A stretch of 64,000 nucleotides of DNA, taken from Saccharospirillum sp040881935. GTDB taxonomy: Bacteria > Pseudomonadota > Gammaproteobacteria > Pseudomonadales > Natronospirillaceae. The stretch lies in the NCBI RefSeq assembly GCF_040881935.1, contig NZ_JBBECH010000052.1:34194-98193 (forward strand), given 5' to 3'. Below are positions 8,385-15,947 of this stretch, piece by piece. Both the position numbers and the translations under genes were made by a program. Numbering within the stretch: position 1 is the first letter of the stretch; each line of letters opens with the position of its first letter. The notes under the pieces are model-generated. The model ran no database searches. It saw only the letters and a program-made list of their open reading frames with translations, and was not told where the DNA came from.

Positions 8385-9104
8385 ATGCGCCCCCTGTTTG
8401 AACAAATCGACACCCGCCCAACCCCCATCGGCCAGATTACCCTGCGCCGCCGGCGTATTCCTGGCCTCACTGACGACGACATCTACGAGGTTAAACTCGG
8501 CGAAGAGTTTCTGATGTCCAGCTTGTTCGTAAAAGCGGAAGAGGCATTGTCTGATCTTGGGTTAGCAGCACTGGATGATCGACCGGCTGATGTAGTGGTC
8601 GGCGGCCTGGGTCTGGGCTATACCGCCGTCGCGGCGCTCAAACATGAGAAAGTGCGGTCAATGCTGGTGGTGGAGTTACTGGAGCCGGTCATCGAATGGC
8701 ATCAGGCTGAGGACGTGCCACTGGGCGCTATTCTGAATGCTGACCCTCGCAACCGGTATGTTCAGGGCAGCTTTTTCGACCTGGCCAAGGGTGAGCCAAC
8801 TGGCTTTGATCCGGATCAGCCAGGACGCGTCTTCGATGCTATTCTGCTCGACATCGACCATTCTCCAAGCTTTTTGCTTAACGCCTCGAATGCTTCCTTT
8901 TATCAGCCAGGTACCCTCGCCACCATGGCCCAACAGCTGCGACCGGAAGGGGTATTTGCACTCTGGTCGAATGAACCACCTGCGCCAGATTTTATGGCTG
9001 TGCTGGAAACGGTTTTTAGTCGGGTAGAGTCGCATATCATTCGATTTTATAACCCCTTCCAGAATAACGAAGCAACCGCTACGGTCTATGTCGCTGTTAA
9101 ATAG
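8385..9104 (+). CDS. Spermidine synthase-like class I methyltransferase-fold protein
   Basis: A 239-residue protein with the nucleotide-binding fold of spermidine synthases and related methyltransferases: VVVGGLGLGYTAVAAL (glycine-rich loop), MLVVELLEPVIEW (acidic strand-2 end), and FDAILLDIDHSP. The polyamine-site residues of true SpeE are not clear, so it may be a methyltransferase or an unassigned family member. It follows vanB after 66 bases, with a strong hairpin over its ribosome site. Whether it belongs to the van operon is unclear. Confidence 0.75.
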   Translation: MRPLFEQIDTRPTPIGQITLRRRRIPGLTDDDIYEVKLGEEFLMSSLFVKAEEALSDLGLAALDDRPADVVVGGLGLGYTAVAALKHEKVRSMLVVELLEPVIEWHQAEDVPLGAILNADPRNRYVQGSFFDLAKGEPTGFDPDQPGRVFDAILLDIDHSPSFLLNASNASFYQPGTLATMAQQLRPEGVFALWSNEPPAPDFMAVLETVFSRVESHIIRFYNPFQNNEATATVYVAVK

Positions 9105-9128
9105 GCAATGCTGGTGCCTGCCTAACGC

Positions 9129-9386
9129 TTAGCCGCCACGTTTTATGACCGCGTCTACATAGCTGCAGGAAGCATGGATCTCATAGCCCTGATTGCGCGC
9201 CCAGGCGAGGCCGACATCGACCAGTTGGCGCGCCAGGCCGTGCTGACGCAAGGCGGGTGGCACGAAGGTGTGGTCAAAATCGACCTGGTTGGAACCCTGC
9301 GGATGGTGATACGTCAGTGATGACGTCTCACCATCCAGCTCGATAATAAAACGATGGTGTACGGGCTGATGCTGAACATCAGGCAT
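9129..9386 (-). CDS. Small GNAT-like acetyltransferase
   Basis: An 85-residue single-domain protein of the minimal N-acetyltransferase type. It shows FIIELDGETSSLTYHHP, then VDFDHTFVPPALRQHGLARQLV (the acetyl-CoA-binding Q/R-x-x-G-x-A/G motif) and a C-terminal CSYVDAVIKR. Homologues are widespread and mostly uncharacterised. The ATG at 9386 has AGGAG upstream at good spacing; the TTG at 9401 lacks one. It probably shares a transcript with the DUF2789 gene 21 bases upstream. Confidence 0.8.
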   Translation of the reverse strand: MPDVQHQPVHHRFIIELDGETSSLTYHHPQGSNQVDFDHTFVPPALRQHGLARQLVDVGLAWARNQGYEIHASCSYVDAVIKRGG

Positions 9387-9407
9387 AGTGTGCTCCTGCA
9401 AAACGGG

Positions 9408-9644
9408 TTATGAATTCTTGTGCAGCAGGGATTCCATGGTATCAACCAACTCGGCCCATTCAGCGTCATCATCACGCATACGGGTCAGCGTCAGACGTTG
9501 TTCGAAACTCAGAAAGTCGGCTTCGGAGACGTCTTCACCCTGGCCCAGGTGGTGGTGGCTGAAGAACGCATCAATGGCGTCCTGGCTGCTGTCGAGCCCC
9601 AGTTGGTCGAACAGCGTGGTCATATCCGGTAAGGGTGTCAGCAT
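9408..9644 (-). CDS. DUF2789 family protein
   Basis: A 78-residue protein matching the DUF2789 pattern: an N-terminal helix TTLFDQLGLDSSQDAIDAF, a polar middle, and a C-terminal EWAELVDTMESLLH. Function is unknown in the family. The ATG at 9644 has a GGGGGGA site seven bases upstream, so I prefer it to the GTG at 9659. Confidence 0.8.
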   Translation of the reverse strand: MLTPLPDMTTLFDQLGLDSSQDAIDAFFSHHHLGQGEDVSEADFLSFEQRLTLTRMRDDDAEWAELVDTMESLLHKNS

Positions 9645-9769
9645 ACGATGTCCCCCCACGTGCGCTTAGCATGAACTTTAAGCATAGCTGCTTCAGATGA
9701 CACTACCATGGACGCACCCAATAATCCGGTTCGAGCCAGACAGAATCGTCAATTCTTATGAACGGTCGC

Positions 9770-10333
9770 TCAGATAGCCCGGCCGTCGATTTCTTCTCGC
9801 AACTGTTCCAGGTTGCGCTGGCTGTGGGTCGATTGAGGGTAGATGTCCAGCACCTGCTCGTAAGCCTTGATGGCCGCAGCGGGCTGTTGCAGGCGTGCGA
9901 AAATGGAACCGAGCCCGGCCAGGGCGCCAAAATGTCGGGGTTCGAGGGTCAGTGTCTGTTCGATATCTGCCATCGACTGGCCGAGGTCGCCGCGCAGGTA
10001 ATGCAGCGTGGCCCGTTTGTTCCAGGCCTCGGCAAATTCCGGTTCCTCGTCGATCAGCCGGTCGAATACGCCCAGCGCTGAATCCAGGTCGCCGAGTTGC
10101 ATGGCACGAACGCCCCGGCGCAACATGCGGGTGGATTCATCGTTTGGGCCCCGGCTCCACAAAACCCAAATTTGCTGTTCAATCACCGACGATACGTTCA
10201 CGCCAGGTGAAGACTGTAGCCCGTCAAAGAGAGGGTCTAGCCGTTCATCGTTCTGGTCGGCGTTAACACCGGTCGTGATCCATAGAACCGCAGCCATCAG
10301 CCAAGTCCAGTGGATGTGTCGGACGCAGTTCAT
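9770..10333 (-). CDS. Periplasmic tetratricopeptide-repeat protein
   Basis: A 187-residue exported protein. The signal peptide is MNCVRHIHWTWLMAAVLWITTGVNA without the final residues required for lipidation. Three TPR units follow: MLRRGVRAMQLGDLDSALGVF, AEAWNKRATLHYLRGDLGQSM and FGALAGLGSIFARLQQPAAAI, each with the A/G-L-x-x-x-G-x-x-x-A spacing. TPR proteins act as protein-binding scaffolds; the partner is unknown. The ATG at 10333 is preceded by GGAG. Codons further upstream lack a signal-peptide character and are probably not translated. Confidence 0.78.
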   Translation of the reverse strand: MNCVRHIHWTWLMAAVLWITTGVNADQNDERLDPLFDGLQSSPGVNVSSVIEQQIWVLWSRGPNDESTRMLRRGVRAMQLGDLDSALGVFDRLIDEEPEFAEAWNKRATLHYLRGDLGQSMADIEQTLTLEPRHFGALAGLGSIFARLQQPAAAIKAYEQVLDIYPQSTHSQRNLEQLREEIDGRAI

Positions 10334-10416
10334 AGTAGGTCTCCATCCGGATGTAGCTATGTATTCGCTACCTGGAACAGAATAGACCATTATGAAAAGC
10401 GCAGATGGCTGGAGCC

Positions 10417-10965
10417 TCAGAAATTGGCAGGCGTAGTGGCCGACACGATCTGACAGGGTTCGCTGAACGGGTTTCGAAAGCGGTGTGGCCGGGTAGAGTC
10501 AAAATAATAGGCATCGCCGGTTTTTAGTTCGTACACCTCGGTACCCACGGTCAGTTCAAAGCGACCGCTGACGACCAGCCCGGCTTCTTCGCCTTCATGC
10601 ACATAAAGGTCGGTTCCGGTATCGGAGCCGGGTTCATAGGTCTCAATCATAAAAGCCAGGGCGCGGCGACCGTAGGCTTTACCCACCAGCTTCATGCTAA
10701 CCTCATTGACTGAGAGGTCCATAAACTCATCGGGGCTGTATATCACGGGCTGGCTGGCATCAGTTTCTGTGTCTTCCGCGAAAAACTCGACCAATGACAT
10801 GGGAATGCCCTGCAGCACCTTTTTCAGTGAGCCAACGCTGGGGCTAACGCTGTTTTTTTCGATCATCGAAATGGTGCTGTTGGTGACACCGGCGCGTTTT
10901 GCCAGTTCACGCTGCGACAGACCTTTTTGTTTGCGTATGACTTTAAGTCGTTCACCCACATCCAA
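10417..10965 (-). CDS. puuR: XRE-cupin regulator, PuuR-like
   Basis: A 182-residue repressor-type protein. The N-terminal XRE HTH is at residues 5-60 (LKVIRKQKGLSQRELAKRAG, TNSTISMIEKNSVSPSVGSL), and a C-terminal cupin barrel is at about 105-180 (HEGEEAGLVVSGRFEL, LKTGDAYYFDSTRPHRF). This two-domain layout and its position divergent from a PuuB-like oxidase match PuuR, the putrescine-responsive repressor of the gamma-glutamylputrescine pathway. The DNA between the two genes contains a structured repeat. I could not make out a convincing PuuR operator. Confidence 0.8.
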   Translation of the reverse strand: MDVGERLKVIRKQKGLSQRELAKRAGVTNSTISMIEKNSVSPSVGSLKKVLQGIPMSLVEFFAEDTETDASQPVIYSPDEFMDLSVNEVSMKLVGKAYGRRALAFMIETYEPGSDTGTDLYVHEGEEAGLVVSGRFELTVGTEVYELKTGDAYYFDSTRPHRFRNPFSEPCQIVSATTPANF

Positions 10966-11149
10966 GGGTTGCTTCCTCCGGTAACGAGCATATTTTGGTC
11001 GATAGCCGCATGACAGGGTACGTCACGCCGGGCATTCATTATTTTTTACAGAGTGTAGCAAATACTGGCAACTGAACGGTATGTCTATTTCGCGGGCTAA
11101 TTAGTCACCCCGAAGTCAGAGTTTGCTTGAGTTACAGTGCCATGTGCCC
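10966..11149. other. Upstream region of puuR
   Basis: Intergenic DNA between puuR and the repeat element. It should carry the puuR promoter on the minus strand. No operator or hairpin is strong enough to name. Confidence 0.3.
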
Positions 11150-11262
11150 GTGTCAGGCGCCGGGTATGCCTTGCCGGGGTCGGCGTGAACCCGTCCATGG
11201 GGCCTAGACCGCAACATCCATGTTGCGGACTACCCCGGAAAGGCACACCCGGCACCTAACAC
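11150..11262 (+). repeat. Structured dispersed repeat, copy 2
   Basis: The outer stem is 11160-11180 with 11232-11252, flanked by GTGTCAGGCG and CACCTAACAC. The variable stem segment here is TATGCCTTGCC/GGAAAGGCACA, different from copy 1 but still largely paired. The inner hairpin is CCGCAACA-TCCA-TGTTGCGG, with G-C pairs of copy 1 replaced by A-T pairs on both arms. It lies between the divergent puuR and puuB-like genes. Confidence 0.9.
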
Positions 11263-11360
11263 TCAATTGGGTGCAAAGTCCCAAACGGGAGTTGTAAAAT
11301 CGGTCAGATTGTGTCAAAAATACCGAACATTCGACGATTATAATTGACGGCCATTCCTTT

Positions 11361-12683
11361 ATGCACGCCACTCGCAGTAATTACCTGAATCCCCAAACCC
11401 ACACCGACGACTATCCGGCATCCTATTATGTCGCCACGGCCAATGAGGACACCCAGCGTAACTACCCGAGCCTAACCGAAGCGGTAGAGGCCGATGTGTG
11501 TGTTGTGGGCGGTGGCTTCAGTGGCGTTAATACCGCGCTGGAACTGGCGGACCGGGGCTATAAGGTGGTGCTATTAGAGGGTCGCCGGATTGGCTGGGGC
11601 GCCAGTGGCCGCAATGGCGGGCAACTGATTCGTGGCGTTGGCCATGGGCTCGACCCGTTTCGCAAGGCGCTGGGGCAGGAAGGCATCGATGCCGTTACCC
11701 AGATGGGCTATGAATCGGTCGATATCATCCGCCAGCGGGTCGCCCGTTTTAACATCCAGTGTGACCTGAAATGGGGCTATTGCGACCTGGCCCTGCGCCC
11801 GCGCCACCTCAAAGACCTGGATGCCGATTACGAAGACCTGAAAGCCACCGGCTACGCCCACAAGTTCGAACGCATCGGCAAAGACCGCATGCACGAAGTG
11901 GTTGGGTCCGACCGTTACATTGGTGGCCTTGTCGATTATGGCGCAGGCCACCTGCACCCGCTGAACCTGATCACCGGTGAGGCCGCTGCCGCAGCCGAAT
12001 TGGGCGTGCAGATATTTGAAAACAGCCTGGTAACCGAAGTGCAATACGGCGACCGCGTGCGCGTGCGCACCGCCCAGGGCGAAGTGCGCGCCGATCGCCT
12101 GGTGCTGTGCGGCAATGCCTATGTGGCAGGCCTGAACGATACCCTGGCGGGCAAAGTCCTGCCCGCCGGCAGCTACGTAATGGCCACCGAACCACTCACC
12201 GAAGCCCAGGCCAAACAGGTACTCCCGCAAGACATGGCAGTATGTGACCTGAATGTAGCACTCGACTACTACCGCCTAAGCGCCGACCGCCGCCTGCTGT
12301 TCGGTGGCCTGTGCAACTATTCAGGCCGCGACCCGGCCTCGATAGAAGCCGCCCTGAAACCCCACATGAACAAAGTATTCCCCTACCTGAAACACCTGCG
12401 CATCGACTACCAGTGGGGCGGCATGATCGGCATCGGCGCCAACCGCTTCCCCCAAATCGGCCGCCTGCAACCCAACGTCTACTATGCCCAGGCCTATTCA
12501 GGCCACGGCCTGAACGTAACCCACCTATCAGGCCGACTGATTGCCGAAAGCATCCACCAGGAAAGCAAACGCCTCGATATCTTCGAAAAGGTAAAACACA
12601 TCACCTTCCCGGGCGGCCCCAAATTCCGCTCACCGATACTAGCGCTGGGTATGCTATACCACCGGCTAAGGGATGTGATTTAA
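11361..12683 (+). CDS. puuB: FAD-dependent gamma-glutamylputrescine oxidase-like protein
   Basis: A 440-residue flavoprotein of the DAO/glycine-oxidase family. An N-terminal dinucleotide-binding VCVVGGGFSGVNTALELA (residues ~46-63) is followed by the family motif IGWGASGRNGGQL, a central substrate domain and a C-terminal WGGMIGIGANRFPQIG...GHGLNVTHLSGRLIAE. PuuB oxidises gamma-glutamylputrescine to the aldehyde with release of H2O2. The other puu genes (puuA, puuC, puuD) are not here, so the assignment rests on family similarity and the divergent PuuR-like regulator. Confidence 0.82.
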   Translation: MHATRSNYLNPQTHTDDYPASYYVATANEDTQRNYPSLTEAVEADVCVVGGGFSGVNTALELADRGYKVVLLEGRRIGWGASGRNGGQLIRGVGHGLDPFRKALGQEGIDAVTQMGYESVDIIRQRVARFNIQCDLKWGYCDLALRPRHLKDLDADYEDLKATGYAHKFERIGKDRMHEVVGSDRYIGGLVDYGAGHLHPLNLITGEAAAAAELGVQIFENSLVTEVQYGDRVRVRTAQGEVRADRLVLCGNAYVAGLNDTLAGKVLPAGSYVMATEPLTEAQAKQVLPQDMAVCDLNVALDYYRLSADRRLLFGGLCNYSGRDPASIEAALKPHMNKVFPYLKHLRIDYQWGGMIGIGANRFPQIGRLQPNVYYAQAYSGHGLNVTHLSGRLIAESIHQESKRLDIFEKVKHITFPGGPKFRSPILALGMLYHRLRDVI

Positions 12684-12724
12684 CGGGGTAGTAATGTTAA
12701 CCATAGACCCAAACACGACCACTC

Positions 12725-12750
12725 CGTAGGAGCGCAGTCCCCTGCGCGAC
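12725..12750. repeat. REP-like palindrome
   Basis: CGTAGGAGCGCAGTCCCCTGCGCGAC carries GCGCAG (12732-12737) facing CTGCGC (12742-12747) behind a GTAGGAGCG head. This is the layout of REP sequences in Pseudomonas-type genomes. REPs are mobilised by RAYT transposases, and remnants of such a transposase lie a few kilobases downstream. Only one copy is seen. Confidence 0.5.
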
Positions 12751-12856
12751 AGGAAGCAAAACCAACCACCGAAAACTACTCAGGGGGCGCAAATTACACC
12801 CCCACAAAATAAATACTTGCCAACCCAATCACAGAGTGCCAAGGTGAAACCACAAC

Positions 12857-12997
12857 CTACTTCCCCTTGGTGTGCCCCGTAACCGGCCGGGCGGTAGCGA
12901 GTCTAATCGATTCTGGCGCCAGCAATTTGTATAGCTCAAAGGATACGTGAATCACCGTATCATTGATCTCTCTGATCCAGTCTAAATGGCCAATTCA
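12857..12997 (-). pseudogene. Unidentified protein-like gene fragment
   Basis: An open stretch of about 45 codons ends at a TAG (12857-12859) and reads DWIREINDTVIHVSFELYK then LLAPESIRLATARPVTGH. It has no start codon of its own and a stop directly upstream. The composition looks like the C-terminal end of a real protein, but I do not recognise the family. It could be what is left of a gene truncated when the accessory region formed. Confidence 0.3.
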
Positions 12998-13262
12998 TAG
13001 TGATCTAACACACTGCCATGAATTGTGCCGATACCAGAGGGCGTCGTACCAAACCGTGCATGCTTGAATGTCGTCACAATCAAATGCTGAGGCCTGACGC
13101 ATATTCCGGGAAGCGTCGTCTGTAGCGACTGTTTTTTCGGTTTTGATGTGATACGCGAATGATCTCCGGGAATTGGGCGTCAATCCCTATATCACTGGGC
13201 CTTAGCGAATGAGTGTGGTAGGTTTTATATGACATCTGCTGGAATAAGGGGCGGAGGCGAAG

Positions 13263-13301
13263 ATGAAGAAACTGTTAATCGAAAACTCCTTCAAATGGTG
13301 A
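13263..13301 (+). CDS. Possible 12-codon leader ORF
   Basis: ATG at 13263 opens a 12-residue frame (MKKLLIENSFKW) ending at 13301. It has a GGAGG at good spacing upstream, a better site than most genes here. Its stop overlaps the AGGTGA ribosome site of the next gene, so translating it would deliver ribosomes to that start. Short leaders of this kind help translation of the first cassette in some integrons; whether that applies here is inference. Confidence 0.35.
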   Translation: MKKLLIENSFKW

Positions 13302-13313
13302 GGTGAATTGGAA

Positions 13314-13574
13314 ATGCGTTTGCGTACGAAAAGCGAAGGAGCACTCCGCCTCGGGTACGCCGTCACGGCACTGGCACCTACTCTTGTGCTAATTGGCTTT
13401 TTTGTGGAGGTCGCACAAAGGGGGCGCTTTCCGAATCTCAGCGAGATGCCCCTCGTGATCATGGGCTACGGGTTGCTAGCCTTTATCAGTTGGGTGGCGC
13501 TATATTTCCTAGTTTGGGTCTACTTTTGGATCTCGGAAGGATTCCGTCAAGACCGCAATCAAAACGGCTCGTAA
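13314..13574 (+). CDS. Small two-helix membrane protein, unknown
   Basis: An 86-residue protein with two membrane helices (about residues 16-34 LGYAVTALAPTLVLIGFFV and 47-72 LVIMGYGLLAFISWVALYFL) and charged ends. I do not recognise a family. The ATG at 13314 is preceded by AGGTGA (13301-13306). It is the first of a run of co-oriented small genes and may be the first cassette, although no attC-like site is visible after it. Confidence 0.55.
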   Translation: MRLRTKSEGALRLGYAVTALAPTLVLIGFFVEVAQRGRFPNLSEMPLVIMGYGLLAFISWVALYFLVWVYFWISEGFRQDRNQNGS

Positions 13575-13690
13575 AGAGCACGGCTGTATACTCATACTAG
13601 GCGAAGTACCAGAAGCCGAAATCACAACTTCTCTACTTTTCTCTCCCGTGATGGCAGGCGGTAGGCAGCCCAATATACTAAGGAGGTTGT

Positions 13691-14080
13691 TTGGAAAATA
13701 ATTCAGAAGAATGGAAAGAGGTAAGAGCACGAGTCGATACGCTTTCGAATTCTGTGTTTTTGCTAGCTGGTGGCGCAATTACACTGTCTTCTACGGCACT
13801 TTTCAATGTGAAAGGCTCTAGTTTCTCTGATGTAATTCCTTCTGTCAGTTGCCTCGCATTCTATTCATGGTATTCATTGTTAGCCTCGATTACGTTGTTT
13901 GTCTTGTTAAAGGCACACTTGCTTCTTCAAGCTTATTCGCGGCTTAACTCAGCCAAGTACTATTCAAGTACAAGAATCACTAATCGTATTGGCTGGTTCA
14001 TTGGGCTGGCAGGCACTGTTTCGCTTACAACTGGATTGATTCTGCTAGTTGTAGTAGCCAATCGAGTACTAAATGCTTAA
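13691..14080 (+). CDS. Cassette gene: membrane protein, unknown
   Basis: A 129-residue protein with three to four predicted membrane helices (SVFLLAGGAITLSSTALF, YSLLASITLFVLLKAHLLLQ, WFIGLAGTVSLTTGLILLVV). No family recognised. The start is a TTG at 13691 behind AGGAGG (spacing short, four bases); no ATG is available nearby. The stop codon lies inside the first half-site of an attC-like element (GCTTAAC), the usual arrangement in integron cassettes. Confidence 0.6.
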   Translation: MENNSEEWKEVRARVDTLSNSVFLLAGGAITLSSTALFNVKGSSFSDVIPSVSCLAFYSWYSLLASITLFVLLKAHLLLQAYSRLNSAKYYSSTRITNRIGWFIGLAGTVSLTTGLILLVVVANRVLNA

Positions 14081-14122
14081 CAATGCATTGCAGCGAATAA
14101 ACCGCTGAATTTGGCGTTACAT
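14075..14122 (+). other. attC-like recombination site
   Basis: Begins with GCTTAAC (14075-14081, a perfect RYYYAAC) and ends with GTTACAT (14116-14122, near GTTRRRY). Between them ATTGCAGCG faces CGCTGAAT, which pair except for one extra G on the left arm; such an unpaired base is a hallmark of attC hairpins. The stop of the preceding gene is inside the left half-site. Confidence 0.7.
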
Positions 14123-14139
14123 ACACGAGGGTAAGAAGA

Positions 14140-14823
14140 GTGATTGAACTCGCGACAATTGGAGAAGCAGTAGCAGTCATTGCGGCCTGCTGGGCTATCA
14201 TCTCCGGGGTTGGCGCATGGAAAAGAGAATTTATTGGAAAACGGAAGATTGAGCTGGCAGAAGATATGCTCGCAAGTTTTTTCGAATTGAGTGATGCAGT
14301 CGCGTTTATAAGAAACCCATTTGCAAGCTCAAACGAGGGACGTACAAGGCAGCGTGGCGAGCATGAAAATCCCGAGCACAGTAAGCTATTAGACCGCGCA
14401 TATATTGTTTTTGAGCGATACGAACAGAAAAAAGAAGTCTTTGTTCGACTAAACACCCTAAAGTATCGTTTTATGGCTGTTTTCGGTTCTGAGACAGAAT
14501 CTCTTTTCCATGACATTGGCAGGACGGTTAATTCTATCTTCGCTTCGGCGAACGCCTTAGGTACCCGCTACTGGCCTCAGCAAGGGCGAGTCAGAATGGA
14601 TGAAGAGCAGTTCCAGCGTCATCTGGATGCAATGCAGCGGCATGAAGGCATTTTTTGGGATACCTATGGAGAAGATGACGAGATTAGACAGCGTTTAGCG
14701 GAATATAGTACTCGTCTTGAAAGAATTACAGCCCCATGTTTCGAAGAGCCCTTGAAGAGCTACAAAATTATTACCCAAAAATTGCCCTTCTTATGTAACA
14801 AAAAAAGGCAGTCGGACACATAA
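14140..14823 (+). CDS. Cassette gene: unknown protein with N-terminal membrane helix
   Basis: A 227-residue protein. One hydrophobic helix at about residues 5-25 (ATIGEAVAVIAACWAIISGV) is followed by a soluble, mostly helical domain rich in charged residues. I recognise no family. It starts with GTG at 14140, after GAGG. It sits between two attC-like sites, and its last ten codons run into the second one. Base composition is more AT-rich than the flanking core genes, in keeping with acquisition. Confidence 0.6.
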   Translation: MIELATIGEAVAVIAACWAIISGVGAWKREFIGKRKIELAEDMLASFFELSDAVAFIRNPFASSNEGRTRQRGEHENPEHSKLLDRAYIVFERYEQKKEVFVRLNTLKYRFMAVFGSETESLFHDIGRTVNSIFASANALGTRYWPQQGRVRMDEEQFQRHLDAMQRHEGIFWDTYGEDDEIRQRLAEYSTRLERITAPCFEEPLKSYKIITQKLPFLCNKKRQSDT

Positions 14824-14849
14824 ATACGCCGCTGCTTTTGGCGTTAGGA
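14793..14849 (+). other. attC-like recombination site
   Basis: Half-sites ATGTAAC (14793-14799) and GTTAGGA (14843-14849). The arms AAAAGGCAG and CTGCTTTT pair with one extra G on the left arm, as in the site at 14075. The right arm (GCTGCTTTTGGCGTTA) resembles the right arm of that site. The stop codon of the preceding gene is within it. A TAAC-type half-site further on (about 14878) may be the start of another site interrupted by the transposase remnant. Confidence 0.65.
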
Positions 14850-14902
14850 GTGAGCGATGGAGTCAAATCTAGTGTGCTGTAACAAATAAACCGCTCATAC
14901 CA

Positions 14903-14928
14903 GGGGCCTCCATGGAGGGCCTCCATGG
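14903..14928. repeat. Tandem 13-bp duplication
   Basis: GGGCCTCCATGGA occurs twice in tandem (14903-14915 and 14916-14928), directly at the edge of the first transposase remnant. It may be a scar of insertion or slippage. Confidence 0.5.
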
Positions 14929-15510
14929 ACATGCATCTTACTGACTCACTAAGAAAGCAACCACATTTTGAAGGGGTCGTACTCAACAAGGCGCTACCTA
15001 TTAAAGTGGATCGGGATTTTTACGAATAATTGAGTGATCATTTCGAAATTCAGGCACGCCACTGTCTCAGGCGACCCTGTGAATCGAATATTGCGGGAAG
15101 GTTTGGCTAAGTCAGTTGCGTAGCCAATGATAATCCAAGAGTTCGACGGTAACCGGAACTGCTGACACTTTGCTTTAATCGAGATTGCAGTGCCGACCAA
15201 CCCTTTAAACTGGCTTTCAAAGTGCTGAGTGTTATAGATCCAATGCTCAGCATCGATATTAAGGCGCTCGAGAATGGGTGGAAGAGCCTTTCTGATGCTA
15301 CCGCGTTTATCGCTACGAATTTGTCGACCGCCGGTCCAGTCAAGCAGTTTCAGGTAGTCTTGCAGCCGAAAGGGCAAGCCTTCTGGCATATCTTGCTGGG
15401 GGTAGCCAACAAATGGAAATAACGGTGTTGGCTGTTTGGGTTCGGTGGCTTCCGGGTCTTCTTTGGCGGTATCGATTCGCTGCTTGGCCGAGGTGTACTC
15501 TTAGCTTCCG
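14921..15510 (-). pseudogene. RAYT/IS200-like transposase remnant 1 (C-terminal half)
   Basis: An open frame runs from about 15500 down to a TAG at 14994 and encodes only the C-terminal half of a REP-associated Y1 transposase: MPEGLPFRLQDYLKLLDWTG, then DKRGSIRKALPPILERLNID and HFESQFKGLVGTAISIKAKC. The N-terminal catalytic HUH domain is absent, so it cannot be active. Bases 14981-15238 are identical to 16357-16614 in remnant 2, so one copy is recent. It interrupts the cassette array after an attC-like site. Confidence 0.8.
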
Positions 15511-15609
15511 GTGTTTCGGCCATGCAGGCCCAGATAGGGTTCAGGTCAACACAGGTCAGGCAGACTGTCAGGGCGGGCGTTACAAATCACTATTTCATAC
15601 TTGATTTTT

Positions 15610-15626
15610 ATACGGCTATGCCGTAT
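15610..15626. promoter_or_regulatory. Palindromic operator upstream of higB
   Basis: ATACGGC-TAT-GCCGTAT is a perfect 7-bp inverted repeat with a three-base spacer, 9 bases before the proposed higB start. Such palindromes are typical binding sites for the HTH antitoxin of higBA modules, so autorepression is likely. An in-frame ATG at 15618 falls inside it and is unlikely to be the start. Confidence 0.6.
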
Positions 15627-15635
15627 GTTTTGGCA

Positions 15636-15947
15636 ATGCTATTCATCGAAACTTCATCGTTTACCAAGCTATTACCTAACTACCTCACGGATGAGGAATA
15701 CCGTGGGCTTCAAACCTATCTTTTGCAGAAGCCGGATGTTGGTGATTTGATCACGGGCTCGGGCGGTGTTCGAAAAGTTCGATGGGCATCAGCGGATTCG
15801 GGAAAGAGCGGTGGTATCAGAGCAATTTACTACTGGAAAAAATCTGACCATGAGATATGGATGCTCACGCTGTACAGTAAATCAGAGCGCGCCAGTATTC
15901 CTGGCCATACGCTCAGGCAGATAGCGGAGGCAATCAAAAATGGGTGA
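15636..15947 (+). CDS. higB: HigB-like toxin (RelE superfamily)
   Basis: A 103-residue protein like HigB2 of the Vibrio cholerae superintegron: MLFIETSSFTKLLPNYLTDE, then GDLITGSGGVRKVRWASADS, GKSGGIRAIYYW and MLTLYSKSERASI. These proteins are ribosome-dependent mRNA endonucleases. I chose the ATG at 15636 because it gives the family N-terminus and leaves the upstream palindrome as non-coding operator. It overlaps the antitoxin gene by eight bases (toxin first, as in hig modules). Presence in a cassette array fits the known tendency of integrons to carry toxin-antitoxin pairs. Confidence 0.88.
   Translation: MLFIETSSFTKLLPNYLTDEEYRGLQTYLLQKPDVGDLITGSGGVRKVRWASADSGKSGGIRAIYYWKKSDHEIWMLTLYSKSERASIPGHTLRQIAEAIKNG

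Larger units (their letters stand above)
12684..13262. other. Gene-poor junction between puuB and the cassette-like region
   Basis: About 580 bases without a convincing complete gene. It holds a REP-like hairpin (12725-12750) and a protein-like fragment on the minus strand (12857-12997). No integron integrase, attI-like site or tRNA was found. Confidence 0.5.

Noticed and set aside
11280..11350. Possible PuuR operator (AAAAATACCGAACA) upstream of puuB
   Set aside because: Needs gaps to align to the known AAAATATAATGAACA site; match too weak.
12684..13313. Search for an integron integrase or attI at the left end of the cassette cluster
   Set aside because: The only open minus-strand fragment there does not carry tyrosine-recombinase motifs.
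13575..13690. attC-like site after the 86-residue membrane protein gene
   Set aside because: No RYYYAAC/GTTRRRY pair with complementary arms could be found in this gap.
15543..15583. Possible further attC (GGTCAAC ... GTTACAA) before higB
   Set aside because: Half-sites are imperfect and the arms between them do not pair.
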